DNA of 64,000 nucleotides from Irpex lacteus (Eukaryota; Basidiomycota; Agaricomycetes; Polyporales; Irpicaceae). This document shows positions 31,893 through 42,621 of the stretch, in pieces (position 1 is the first letter of the stretch; every line of letters begins with the position of its first letter). The notes below the pieces were generated by a model. The model made no database searches, was not told the origin of the DNA, and saw nothing but the letters and a program-made list of their open reading frames with translations. Location: the NCBI GenBank assembly GCA_001986395.2, contig MQVO02000005.1:1-64000 (forward strand), given 5' to 3'. A program made the translations under genes and the position numbers.

Positions 31893-33403
31893 ATGGCGCC
31901 AGCTCATGCAATAGAGCTTCCCAGAGAACTACTGGATATTATCGTTGAAGAAATCAATCCGCTATCTTCTCTCACAGCCTTTCTTGGCGTGAACAGAAGT
32001 GTAGGGCGATTTGTGCGCTCTCTGTCGACCTTGCTAGCGTTCAGCCTGGTATGTCGCCGTTGGCATACTGCTGCTTTTCCTCATATCTTCAAGTGTCTGG
32101 TTCTCCCTCCGAAACGAGAGTCAGCTCTCAGTGATCTGATACTGTTCCTTGCCACGAATCAACATGTCGCCGCGTCCGTACAAGCTTTATGCCTGTATAC
32201 CCACTTAGTCAACATGCAATTGCTTCACGAGGTTATTGACAGCGACATGCTCCCTCATCTTCGATACCTGGTATCCGATATTACCTGGGAGTACGACAGC
32301 CCTCTCGCTTGGATAGGTCAACCGTTCCGTGACCCTCATACGCAGACGACGCTCACGAGAACACGTACCCTCGAATGGCTGAAGATTGACAGTGGCACCA
32401 TGGGAGTGCATTCAGCTACCATTATATCCGACACCATCGCGTTGCTTGGGCGTTACGCCGTCATTAAAGTTCTCGAACTCAGCGAGTTCATCAGCATATG
32501 GTCTGTTCCAAACGGCACCGTGATACGCATGTCTCTCCCGCGAATTGATGAGCTCAAGGTCAAGCCCAAACCGTCGTATGCCGTCGCACTATTCCGTAGC
32601 ATAGACGTGCTTTCGTGTCTGAATCTCGGATGCCTCAGTGTTCGTACCACAGAGTTCTCCGACCTTGAGTGTCTGAACGAGCTGCTGTGCTTGGTCGGCG
32701 CAAAACTTGCTCATTTGAGGCTCGAAATTTTCTGGCAGTGGGCACCTTACATTCGGGCAGGACCCTTTTCGCGTACGTCCATAATATTATTCATTCTCGC
32801 CTTGCGCTTCTTTGCAAATAGGTGTATCTTCCGAGAGCTCAGACGCTCTTTAACTCCCATTATCCACGTTTCCGGGTCAAGAGATTTACTGATCTATTCC
32901 CGCTATGATTAGCTAGGGATCAAATTGTTCACGCATTGGAACGAGGCTTTGCTTCTTGCACAAGTCTTCATGGCCTGCAAATCTCAGTCGCTATCAACTG
33001 GATAATCAAGCTCACCTCCTTCTTGACTGACTTGCATATGGCCGAAGAATGCTGGCTCATTCCCCTCGACCTCACATCTTTCATACCCAAAGCTGGTATC
33101 TCTCGCCTCGAGTACCTTGACTACAAGATATGTGCATGGAAATGGGGATGGGAGTTTTGGTTTGACCTTGAGTTGAGTGCGACTGCGTGGGAGCGGTTGC
33201 GGGAGGAGTGCCGAAGAACAGGTGGACTGAAATCGGTCCGAGTTAAAATGCTAGGTGGAAGGCACACTGAGATGTTTCATAACCAGGTACATACGGAGAT
33301 GAAAGAGTTCGAAGGAGTCGTCAGACGTGGCGAGAACAGCGAGTACGTTTGCGAGGAGGAGCATTGCCGATGGTCAAAGAGCAGGAGAGAAGGGGACTCG
33401 TAG
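31893..33403 (+). CDS. F-box protein B, 456 aa
   Basis: Exons 31893-32772 and 32913-33403 are joined by a 140-bp phase-1 intron (GTACGT..GATTAG), longer than the roughly 60 bp in its relatives. The start is at MAPAHAIELPRELLDII, directly at the F-box; LVCRRWHTAAFPHIF follows. The second exon opens with a DQIVHALERGFASCTSLHGL segment matching the other family members, and the tail is CEEEHCRW. The extra intron sequence (about 80 bp) contains a more typical acceptor at 32823 that leads to a stop, so mis-splicing would truncate the protein. Confidence 0.8.
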
Positions 33404-34015
33404 TCTCGAACCGACGAGGAGTTGATGTTGATAACACCATTTCTTGTAGCTCTTATCCCTATGTTTTTAACTCGAACACGAACACGTATATGACTACACA
33501 CTTGATGCGCCCAACTTCATCCACTTAAGTACTTCCTCTGGTCTGAGTACTCGTAGAAGCACTGTCACGGAGATTACTCCTCCAGCGATGAAAGGCAATT
33601 ATGTCTACAACGTCGCAAATAATGTAGTACACAAATGAGCGAGCTTGAGCCAGAGCGTTCACCAGTTCACGACGCGGCCACTGGTAGGTGAATTACTAAG
33701 GACCCCTGACACCTGCTGAGCCTCACGTTCAAAAGACCGATGCGCGCTTCTTTCAAGGCTTCTTGGTCACCACAACCAGTTACCACTCAAAGAACTCGGT
33801 GACCTCTGACCAGTCACTCACAGATATACAGCGTACAGATATACCTGTGGATTATTTTCTTACTTGCGAACAAGTTTAAGTACGTTCCGGATCAGCGTAG
33901 GTCTCTGTTCTTTTGTCTGCTATATACCACTTAGGCTTGTTGACGCTACCTTGGATCCTTCTCAGCGACTGTCACATATCTGCCGCTGCGCTGTACTCGT
34001 CTGGCAACACGAAGC

Positions 34016-35617
34016 ATGAGTACTCCCGACGCTGAACCGGCGCTGTCTTCGGATAACAGCGCCACGTCACCGTCTCCACAACCACCAAACGTCGAGCGCA
34101 AGGAAGAGGTGCACGACGTTGGATCGAATGCCCCAGTAACGAGACTCCCGGATGAAATATTGGACTGGATTATAAAGGATCTCAAAGCAGATCCAAACGG
34201 TCTACGGTTGCCCTTCGGCACAGGCGTGAAGCGCTTCAACGCTGATATGCTATCCTGCTCTCTTGTCTGTCGACGATGGCGCCGCATTGCATTGCCCTAC
34301 CTTTCTTATCGGCATCGTGTCGTAGGTTTCTGGGGCGATTGTCATGACGCGTTGGAAGACCTTTCGGACGATGAGGACAATATATTCAACTTTCTATCCG
34401 AAACAATCACACCACTCATTCGCGAGCTAATCTTTGATAGCTCTATTCTACCTCTTTCGGCACTCAGCTGTTTTCTAACACTTTTATCTCGGCTGCAGAC
34501 CGTTGAAATTACTCGTACTCCGATTGTTGGATACGACCAATGTGTGGACCGCGGTGAAACCTTCCGTATTGACCGCGTCGAGTTCTGCCCCAGTGGCGAA
34601 GATAACAGGCTTCGAGATTACGCGGTCAGCCTTCTTGAGCTGCTGACCCTATTCTCGGAGATTGGAACCCTTTGCCTTGCTGGAGTCGGTTTGTCGGACG
34701 AGGATTATAGGGGAAGGGATGACGACGAAGATGAGGATGTGGATCATAGCGGGAGGATTGTGGAAGCAGTGGAACAAAGCTTGGTTCAAGGGTTGATTAT
34801 ACGTGGCCTTCAACTCTATCATTCAAACTACATGCACATTTACCACTCTGCCCTTTGCTCTCATCCGGATATTCTCATGCACGTCGTTTGCTTAGAACTT
34901 ACCGGAGTCGGCTTTGCGACCAGGGAGTATGGCACTATAACTTCCTTGTTGTCTTTGCTCGGACCCAAGCTTCGCGAGCTTACAATAAACTTCCGATGGT
35001 TGTGGAATGATCCCTGGTTCTCGAAAGGACTTTATTATTTGGTCTCGAATAGTGAGTACCCTCATACTCTAACGGTAAGGATGTGCCGGCTGACGAACAT
35101 GTTTACGATGAAAGTCAAAGATGACATTTTTGACCTGCTCAAAGACCCGCTTTCCGCATGCACGTCTCTCCATGCGCTTCGACTCTCCATGTCAAGTTCA
35201 ATAACGCTCAGCCACACTCAAAGTCTTGAAGACCGGAACGCTACAGCCGTCGAGTTCGCAGTTGAGGACTGGACGCTCCTGGTCCGAATGATCGATGCAG
35301 TACGCAGCGAGAAATTAATCCAGGTAGCATTATGCTTTTGGCAAGAAGTTGAGCCATGGAGCAAACGCAAGTACTGCTCTCGCGATTCTGATTTCCACGA
35401 GCTCCCCTGGTCCATGCTCCAGGACGCTTGCCGTAGCCACGGCAAACTCGAGTCTATCGCTATCTCGTTCGCGGAAGACGCACGCAAAGACGACGAGCAG
35501 GTCGGTTTGCAGTGCATTCGGGAGCAGATGAAGGAGTTCAAGGAAGCCATCGCGCTCGGCGAGTCGGGCGGATTCGATACGTGCAGGGAGAAGACTTGCC
35601 CGTGGTACAAGCCGTAG
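34016..35617 (+). CDS. F-box protein C, 512 or 533 aa
   Basis: The reading frame is open throughout. A 63-bp intron (35052-35114, donor GTGAGT, branch CTAAC/CTGAC, acceptor GAAAG) sits at the phase-1 position where all its relatives are spliced. Its length is a multiple of three, so both spliced (512 aa) and unspliced (533 aa) forms are open. The F-box is at RLPDEILDWIIKDL and SCSLVCRRWRRIALPYL, followed by LLTLFSEIGTLCLAG, an acidic loop (DDDEDEDVD) and LLGPKLRELTINFRW before the intron. The tail is CREKTCPW. There is an N-terminal Ser/Pro-rich extension of about 40 residues. Confidence 0.85.
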   Translation: MSTPDAEPALSSDNSATSPSPQPPNVERKEEVHDVGSNAPVTRLPDEILDWIIKDLKADPNGLRLPFGTGVKRFNADMLSCSLVCRRWRRIALPYLSYRHRVVGFWGDCHDALEDLSDDEDNIFNFLSETITPLIRELIFDSSILPLSALSCFLTLLSRLQTVEITRTPIVGYDQCVDRGETFRIDRVEFCPSGEDNRLRDYAVSLLELLTLFSEIGTLCLAGVGLSDEDYRGRDDDEDEDVDHSGRIVEAVEQSLVQGLIIRGLQLYHSNYMHIYHSALCSHPDILMHVVCLELTGVGFATREYGTITSLLSLLGPKLRELTINFRWLWNDPWFSKGLYYLVSNSEYPHTLTVRMCRLTNMFTMKVKDDIFDLLKDPLSACTSLHALRLSMSSSITLSHTQSLEDRNATAVEFAVEDWTLLVRMIDAVRSEKLIQVALCFWQEVEPWSKRKYCSRDSDFHELPWSMLQDACRSHGKLESIAISFAEDARKDDEQVGLQCIREQMKEFKEAIALGESGGFDTCREKTCPWYKP

Positions 35618-36672
35618 GATGGTTCGCGTCGTCTTCGCGAAGAATAGTCTGGTACGTTCTCTCCTTTTCATTACTCCTTATGTCCCGGATTCGTTCAAGT
35701 TCGACGGCGCGAGCTAATTTACTCCCGTCATCTACTCTTCCTCAGATGGTTTCACTGGCAGGAAATCTGCAATCGTGCTCGCGCGTACGAAAAAGTAGGA
35801 GCTTGCTCGATCGTAACGTACAGTAAACAACTCATTCGAGCAGAGTATGCATATGCGAGCGCGAGCTCTCTATAATTTGGCTGTGCACGCCAGCACACTG
35901 CACGTTTGCCTGGTTACACATGTATTCTACTTCCCTGAGGTTGCATCGTTTAATGTTCATACACACATCATGCCATGTCGATCGACTTCCATAGCATACA
36001 CCCTCACGCATTACAAACACATAAAGTACCTACGACAGGATAGCAGAATTTGAAGTCAATAAATAGCTCGGACGAGACGAGGTTGGTCAAGAGGCCGACC
36101 AAGCCCATCATGACAGCGCTGACTAGACGTACTACACCGATAGAGTACCTACCAAGAAACAGACGATCATCGATAGTCGATAGACAGAGCAGGACACTAG
36201 AGTCTAGTACAGTCACGAAAGGCCTCAAGCCTCAGAGTTCGATACACTAGACTAAGGAGTCGAACAGGAGCAGTGTCGAGACGGGTAGAAAACAGACAGA
36301 CAAAGAGACGGTCAAGAACGTCAGGAGTAAGGAATAAGAGGTAAGGAGCGAAGGAAGGAAAGAGAGAGAGAGCGCGAAGGAAAGCGAGAGATAATATAGA
36401 ATAAACAACGTAGAGACGCAAGGGACGCTGTCGTCGTCGGAGATGCGGTATGGGTAGTGTATGTAATATCGTCGGGGTTCGAGGAAGGTAGTAGGTGGTA
36501 GGAAGAGGAGTCGAGGTACCCCAGGACGCATACCGACGATGACAGCTTGCGTCGAGAAGAAAAGAAAAGGTCGTTAGGATATTAGTGGATATCATGGGGA
36601 AGGTACGGTATGGGAACAGGGTCTATGCTCCAGCGGGAGACAGAACGCGCCGCGTTAAAGGCAGTTGACCAT
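35618..36672. other. intergenic between convergent genes
   Basis: About 1 kb without a supported gene. It contains a GA-rich tract at about 36335-36400. Both flanking genes end here. Confidence 0.5.
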
Positions 36673-39166
36673 TTACTCATTCGCAACCTGCAAACAACGC
36701 CCGTCAACCGTCAACACTACCCAGTCGCAGAGGTTCTCACGAACGCACCTTCAAAACCCTCCTCCCAGCATACCTATCATCATCCTCATCGTCCTCCTCC
36801 TCCTCGCTCTCCTCATGCTCATGCTGGTGTTGATCGAACCTATCACGCGTAGGCGACGCACTAGTATACGCCGCATACGGGTCCTCCCCAACCGACGTCG
36901 CACTGCTCACCGGTCTCGCTCCTCCTCCTCCTACCGCTTGCTTACCCTCCACCGACCTCGCTTGAGCTGGATACTGATACTGCGGTGGGGGAGCCTGTGC
37001 GTTCGACGGCTGTCTCTGCGGCGGCGCTGGTACAGGAACAGGTGCAGCAGGCGGGTACGCACTGTACTCGTATGGGTTGTACCCGTCCTCTTCGTTCTCT
37101 GCAGACCCGTGCCCATGGCCACTCTGACTGCGACTTCGACTGTGCACGGTCCCTTGAGACCTCGCCGTCGTCACTGCCGCTGCACCTGCACCTCCAAGCC
37201 CAGCAGCAGCCAAGATACCCGCTTCTGCCCCTCCCGCACCGTACGGCTGAGGCTGAGGCATAGGGTTGTAGAACCCACCGACGGGTACGCCCGCAGCGTC
37301 GTGGAACGGATCTTGAGGGCCAGGTACAGGTGGGACGTTCGCATAGCTCTGAACAGGCGGGGGTCCTGCGAAGGCGTTGTACGGCGTGGTGGTGCTTCGA
37401 GCTCTGTTCAGGCCTGCAGCGCCTACTCCTGCTGTGTTCCCGTTTGCGTTTGCGGTGGTGGTGTTCCAGGGATCGGCGACGGGTCCTCCTGGGTACATCG
37501 ACGCTGCACCATAACCTGCGGCAGCACCGGCTCCTATACCTGCTCCTACACCTGGCAGCTCGGACATTCCATAACTCTCGTACCCCGCAGGCTGCATCGG
37601 AGGTTGGTTGTACAACGCATCCACGCCAGACGAAGTGGTGTGCGTAGTATGGTGCGTCGTGTCCGTGTAACTCCTCCCTCCACCGCTGCCTCCACTTCCT
37701 CCTCCACCTCCGCCACTGCTCCCATACACATAATCTTCGTCGTCAAAGTCTCTGAAGTCGGGAGGCGAGGCGTGTGCGGCTGCTGCGGCCTCTCGAGCGG
37801 CCTCTGCGACGTCCTTGTCGAAACGTTGGGCGCGGCGACGGCGGATGGCGTTGGTGACGAGGGCAGTGATTATTACGAGGACTACTAGGCCAACTACTGT
37901 GAAGACGCCTGCTACGGCGCCGTGGTTTGAGAAGAACCTATTGGATGAGAGGAATTAGTCGAGTTGTAGGGATGGTTTAGAGGTGTGTGTGAGCTGTGCG
38001 CGATTCTAACAAGTGACAGACCATAATCTATTTTGTCCGCCCTCACGCATGTGCCATACCAGAGTACACTCGCCAACGTGCGAGTGGAGGTTGAGAGCGC
38101 GCAAAGGACTTATCAGTAGACCTGGTGCATAGTAGCCAACCCACTGACTCCGCACTGGAACATGTGAGGGACCCCATTCCATCGCGAACAGGCTTCGCGA
38201 TGACGAGACACATGCACCGAGCCCCATAAGCGCTCTCGGACGCTGTCACATGTGTCTTCGCTAGCCGAAAAGCTACGACTCTGGGGACGAAGGGGAGCAC
38301 GAACGGAGACGAGCACAAACACGACAGTGAGAGAAAGAAAGGCGTGAAACACTCACCCTTTGCTGGTCGCCCGGTCCTGCGCAGATGTCGCTGCGCTTCC
38401 GTTACTGGTCGTCGGCTGAACAAGACTTGTCTGCGTGATCGTAACAACTCCGCCATCAGAGTCTGTCGAGGGGAAGATGGTCTGCGAGGGCGTGAGCGTC
38501 GGTGTGGCGATAGTTTGACTTGTAGATGTCTGAGAGGACGAAGAGGTCGAGGAAGAGGTCGAGCTTGAGGTGGAGGAACTAGAGGACGAGGATGAGGAGG
38601 TCGAGCTAGAGGTGGACGAGTCACTACTTGTTGAAGATGAGGTGTCGGTTGGCGCAGAGGCACTTGCAGAGGAGGTGTCAGAGGAGGAAGACGTGGAGGT
38701 GTTAGAGGCGGGTGGGCTGGGTGTGGGTGTGGGAGTTGCGCTGGTGGTCGTAGCGCTAGTCGAGGTCTCCGTGCTATGTTGCGAGTCGTGAGCGTCGCAT
38801 GGAACGTTCAGCGTAGAGCATACTCACGGTAGCCCAACGGGGGGGAAGGTAGCAGTCGGTAGAGTCGGTATAGCTGCGAGTGCGTTAGTACTTTCCGGGA
38901 GACGAGATGACAGAGAACTCACAGATACCGCCCTGCCTGACCCGATGCCAGTGTGTCATGGCTACCAATAATTTAGAGTTGTCTCGGTTAGTAGACGACG
39001 GCGACGGTGGTGGTGGACATGTAACGAGCGTGGGTGGTCGAGCACTTGTATGGTCGAGCTCGTTGTGTGTGACGATGACGAGAGGTCGTTGGTCGTCGTC
39101 TGAACAAGAGTTGTTGTCGAGATCACATTGACCACCATCAAAACTTGTCTCCAGCGTCTTTTTCAT
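36673..39166 (-). CDS. Mid2-like single-pass membrane protein
   Basis: The order from the N-terminus is a Ser/Thr-rich ectodomain, one transmembrane segment and a long cytoplasmic tail. Exons run from about 38790-38356 (Ser/Thr-rich), then after an unusually long intron (about 415 bp) a segment with AGVFTVVGLVVLVIITALV as the membrane span, followed by RRRRAQRFDKDV as a stop-transfer and a Gly/Pro/Tyr-rich tail. A final intron (GTGCGT..TTGCAG) gives the C-terminus LKVANE at TAA 36673. Ser/Thr-rich single-pass proteins of this type act as cell-wall sensors or surface glycoproteins. The N-terminus is not resolved: I see no signal peptide, and exons above 38850 can be read in two frames. The start at 39166 is tentative. 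Confidence 0.65.
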
Positions 39167-39270
39167 ATGATTGTTCTCGATCACGCGAGGGAGGACCCCA
39201 GACCACCCCTTTCCGTACGTACCGTGACCGCGACGTCGACGCGTCTTGTGCTTGCACTCCGTCCTATAAC

Positions 39271-40326
39271 ATGTCTTTCTTTGTGTCGTCGCTCGAGGTC
39301 GTTAGTAAGGAGCTCGCACAACCTGACGCAGATTATAGCATCACAGAAGGATTTTGTTCCGTAATAGTGAGTGACAGCTCGCAAACGACGTGTCTTGCAG
39401 TAACTGACAAGGGTCCCTTCTACTCCAAGAATAACTATCCTAATTTCGTTGAAGATACTCCAACTATTCGTAATGCGCTTACCACGGTCATAGTCAGTGC
39501 CCACCGTGCGTGGTCTCGTATGCCCGAGAACATTACCGCTGCGTTCTCCGCCGCTCTCGCAAAGATTCACTCACTCATCCAGGCTCTCGTAACGAGCCCT
39601 GGTGCCTCTCACGATCTCATCGCCGCGGTACTGGCATTGAAGCTTCTGACGCCTAACAACAAGCCCGCGCCCAGGTTGCCCACTGCTCCTGCAACCAGCT
39701 TTCAGAATCCAATCCCGATCGAAAACGACGAACGCCGGCGAAGTCACGGCGCTGGCCAGCAAAACCGGATTGGACATGGCATGCTCCACGACGACGACGA
39801 ACGAGGCGGTCCGCGTTTTCCTGCTCCGCCGCCAATCCATACGCGTACCACACCACAGGCAGTCACATCTCGCCCGCCGTCCAAGTCCGTTCTCATTGCC
39901 GCTGTGAATGCTCGCTCTCCCTCGACAGTTCTACGTGTTGCTCCATCTTCGTCGCGGAAAAGCGAAGTGGAGCAGAGCAAGAGGTCGGGGAAAGGGAAAC
40001 AGAGGGAGGAAGAGAAGGCAACAGAGGACTCCGGGCGGGATTCAGCGGCGAGGAAGCGCAAGGGATCGACCGTGATGGCGGAGGGCCCTGCGAAGAGAGT
40101 CAGGTCTGGGATGGGGAGTTGGGGACAGGTAAGGCCCCGGATGAGAAGTTGGGAGCAGGTAAGCTCTGGGATGGGAAGTTGGGGACCGGTAAGGTCTGTC
40201 ATGGGAAGTCGGGGACAGGATCAGGACGGGGAAGCAGCGATGGCGGTGGTTTCTGCCAAGGGATCAGGACCTACAATGACGAAGATGAGGTTGAAGCCGA
40301 GGATGGTGGTACTCAGGGAACGGTGA
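39271..40326 (+). CDS. hypothetical protein with 10-residue repeats, 351 aa
   Basis: Single open frame from MSFFVSSLEVVSKEL, chosen as the first methionine at a globular-looking N-terminus; the frame is open further upstream. Residues 1-130 are mixed alpha/beta without a known motif. The middle is Pro- and charge-rich, with a Lys-rich NLS-like part (SGKGKQREEEKA). Near the C-terminus are four imperfect 10-residue repeats of the type RSGMGSWGQV, encoded by 30-bp DNA repeats. The gene diverges from the Mid2-like gene across about 100 bp, so they may share a promoter. The C-terminus may change if the GTAAG sites in the repeats are used as splice donors. Confidence 0.5.
   Translation: MSFFVSSLEVVSKELAQPDADYSITEGFCSVIVSDSSQTTCLAVTDKGPFYSKNNYPNFVEDTPTIRNALTTVIVSAHRAWSRMPENITAAFSAALAKIHSLIQALVTSPGASHDLIAAVLALKLLTPNNKPAPRLPTAPATSFQNPIPIENDERRRSHGAGQQNRIGHGMLHDDDERGGPRFPAPPPIHTRTTPQAVTSRPPSKSVLIAAVNARSPSTVLRVAPSSSRKSEVEQSKRSGKGKQREEEKATEDSGRDSAARKRKGSTVMAEGPAKRVRSGMGSWGQVRPRMRSWEQVSSGMGSWGPVRSVMGSRGQDQDGEAAMAVVSAKGSGPTMTKMRLKPRMVVLRER
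40102..40221 (+). repeat. four 30-bp in-frame tandem repeats, three with splice-donor-like ends
   Basis: Units 40102-40131, 40132-40161, 40162-40191 and 40192-40221. The first three end in CAGGTA or CCGGTA and are followed by AG, giving GTAAG at 30-bp steps. Confidence 0.85.
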
Positions 40327-41540
40327 ATCAACAGAAGACCTAAACGGCTACGGAGGGCTGTGTTGGAACGCCCTGATAGCCCCTTGCTCAGAGAGCTTCG
40401 GGAGTTGCGGCGGGACATGGAGGGGCGGCCGTAGTTTGGTGAGAACGGGGATGAGGGTGAGGAGTATGTTAGTGGGCTGTGAAGCTGCGCTCGAGATGTT
40501 TCTATGTCCGTCGTTGTTAATGCTCACGGTGTTTCTTGCGTTGTCTAGTATCTTCTGAGGTGATCACTCTTCCAGGCAATCGCTTCGCGATGAGCCCCGG
40601 TGCCTCTTGCCGCGTTCCTGGCTCTGCAGCCTCCGACCCGCTATCTCAATCCAAGCTCACGTCCCACCATCAACGCTCGGCATTGCTCACTGCTCTTACC
40701 GTAAACATAGCCCTTGCGACTAAAAATGATGAATGCGGTTCCACCTACATACGAGGACTGGTTTGCGTGCTATCAATCATCGTAAGGGTAGCGTATCCGG
40801 CACACGGTGGTTTGCATACCGTCTATAGGGCTACTCAAGTAAGTCATGTTTACTACAGTGGGGACGGACGATACTGCATTGCGGCTCTGCCCTACGAGGG
40901 CACTAAACACTCAATGTACGTTGTTCGCAACTATCACTTGCGATACGACTGACGCTAGCCTCTCTACCAGCTATGACACGCAAGTCTCTGTCGTTACGCA
41001 AGGCAGCAGAAGCTCGAGTGTTAGGCCATTCTGGTACACTTGCAAGTTCAATGGCCGTTGACTGGTACTTCGTAAGTGGACGCACAGTCAATCGCTTGCC
41101 AGGCTGCTGACTTCTCTACCTCAGCCTGAGTAACGAAGTCGCTAGTGGCTGCCAATAGCGGACATCGTTTCCAGTATGGATGACACTGTGACTGATGACA
41201 CCGCTCAGTACGTCCCAGGCTCTCATGCTGCACGCGTCGAAGCCAGCGTGACTTATTGGCCTCGGTCGTGAGTGTTCCTTGCTACATCTGGTTGCAGTAA
41301 TCAATATTCGACGTGGCACGCTCACATCTATACGATGTTCTAGACTCCAAAAACAACTCTGTGGCAGTAATCGACCACCATGTATACCCACGGATCGATC
41401 ATTTGTTAACGCCAAGGTTGACACCTTGCGAACGTAGGGACAAGTTCTCCGCCATGCTCGGACGAGGACCGTATAAAAACAGCGTTCGCTAACCTGCTGT
41501 TGTAGGACACACCCTCTCTAACCAGCCCCCTATACCGACC
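40327..41540. other. intergenic, promoter side of the secreted peptide gene
   Basis: No gene is supported; the ORFs here lack coding character. The TATA box of the peptide gene is at 41472. Confidence 0.5.
41472..41478 (+). promoter_or_regulatory. TATA box of secreted peptide gene 1
   Basis: TATAAAA lies 69 bp before ATG 41541. Its paralogue has the same motif 90 bp before its start. Confidence 0.6.
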
Positions 41541-41940
41541 ATGCACAGATTCGGTTACCTGTTTGTGGTAGCCTTCGTAGCAATCGTGTCTTCCAGTGGC
41601 CTCGGACAAGCGCAAGAAATTGCGAGTGTCCACGATCGTACCTACAAACGCTCGGACTGCTTTCCAGGTAAGCTCGTTCTCATGCATCTACGATCGACGA
41701 GAACAGGTTGATTCAATAGTTGCATCATCTCCGTACGCTATCAGGCTGCGACAACTGTACCGGTATGTCTTGGACATCACGAAGGCTGGACACACAACTC
41801 ACGACGACCTTCTTCTTCTCTTACGCCACGCTCGTGCAGTATGCTCCATCGGGTTTGATGAATGCGAGACTGCTGGCGTTCCGGATTCTCAGTGCAGGGA
41901 GGAATTCGGGTTCTGTATAACTCACTGCACGACCTTTTGA
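41541..41940 (+). CDS. secreted, Kex2-processed eight-cysteine peptide 1, 81 aa precursor
   Basis: Three exons: 41541-41667, an 18-nt microexon 41745-41762, and 41840-41940. A signal peptide is clear (MHRFGYLFVVAFVAIVSSS, cleavage about residue 22-25). A short pro-segment ends in a dibasic KR at residues 36-37, the site of Kex2-type proteases. The predicted mature peptide is 44 residues with eight cysteines spaced C-x3-C-x2-C-x2-C-x6-C-x9-C-x6-C-x3-C. The microexon supplies two of them (GCDNCT). The paralogue at 60984-61402 has the same exon sizes (18 and 101 nt), the same phases and the same cysteine spacing, which strongly supports the model. Small secreted cysteine-rich peptides act in fungi as effectors, antimicrobials or signals; which applies here is unknown. 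It is not a hydrophobin, since there is no CC pair. Confidence 0.82.
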
Positions 41941-42621
41941 ACTGTTGCGTGTGAGTACACTCGTTTCTATGTGTCGGCAGACCTTTTCTAATAGCAGATA
42001 GATCACCATAACATGCCCATGTCTTGACCAGATTATAAGCAGTACTGTGGGCCCCTTCAATACAAGCATTTACGTTCTCTCAGGTCAAACATTGCACAGG
42101 CGTGGGATCGTGGCAGTGAGCGTCGAGACTTGATTGATTCGCTTCTTCAAAATCAAGCCGACTGTGCGTTTTTTTTTTTACTTACTTGTTGTCCTTGTGC
42201 TGCACTGTTATAGTCTTCTGCATCCTGCAAACAAAGTCCCAGGCTGTCTGCGCCAACACAGTGACTGGTTGTGCGTCAGGGGTCTTCGCATTCACGTGTT
42301 CGTGAGAGTCCGGTTTGTCCATCGATGGCTCGATAGCTCTCAAACGATCTGACCTCAAGCTTAATCTCTACAGGTTTGGCCTTTTCCATCGGTACGTTCA
42401 CCCGGTTACCTCGCTGATCTGATGCATAACTAACAGTCATCGTCGACACATACAACACCAGGTTCCACAAGCCTGTGTCACACGACGCATTGCTACATAA
42501 CAGAGTACGTCGCATTTTTGAGCCTAACTGGAGCGTGTAATCGTTGACCGCATCTCACTATCGTGCTTCAGTATTGTACACGACACGAGAGGCCTCTCAA
42601 AGCACCACGTACTCATTGTCG
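41941..42621. other. intergenic between peptide gene 1 and F-box D
   Basis: No gene is supported. It includes a T11 run near 42170. Confidence 0.5.

Noticed and set aside
36665..37888. Plus-strand 407-residue ORF
   Set aside because: It is an Arg/Ser-rich shadow of the minus-strand Mid2-like tail; the minus-strand frame has domain logic and splice sites.
41541..41940. Hydrophobin
   Set aside because: There are eight cysteines and a signal peptide, but no adjacent CC pairs. The mature part is only 44 residues and is too hydrophilic.
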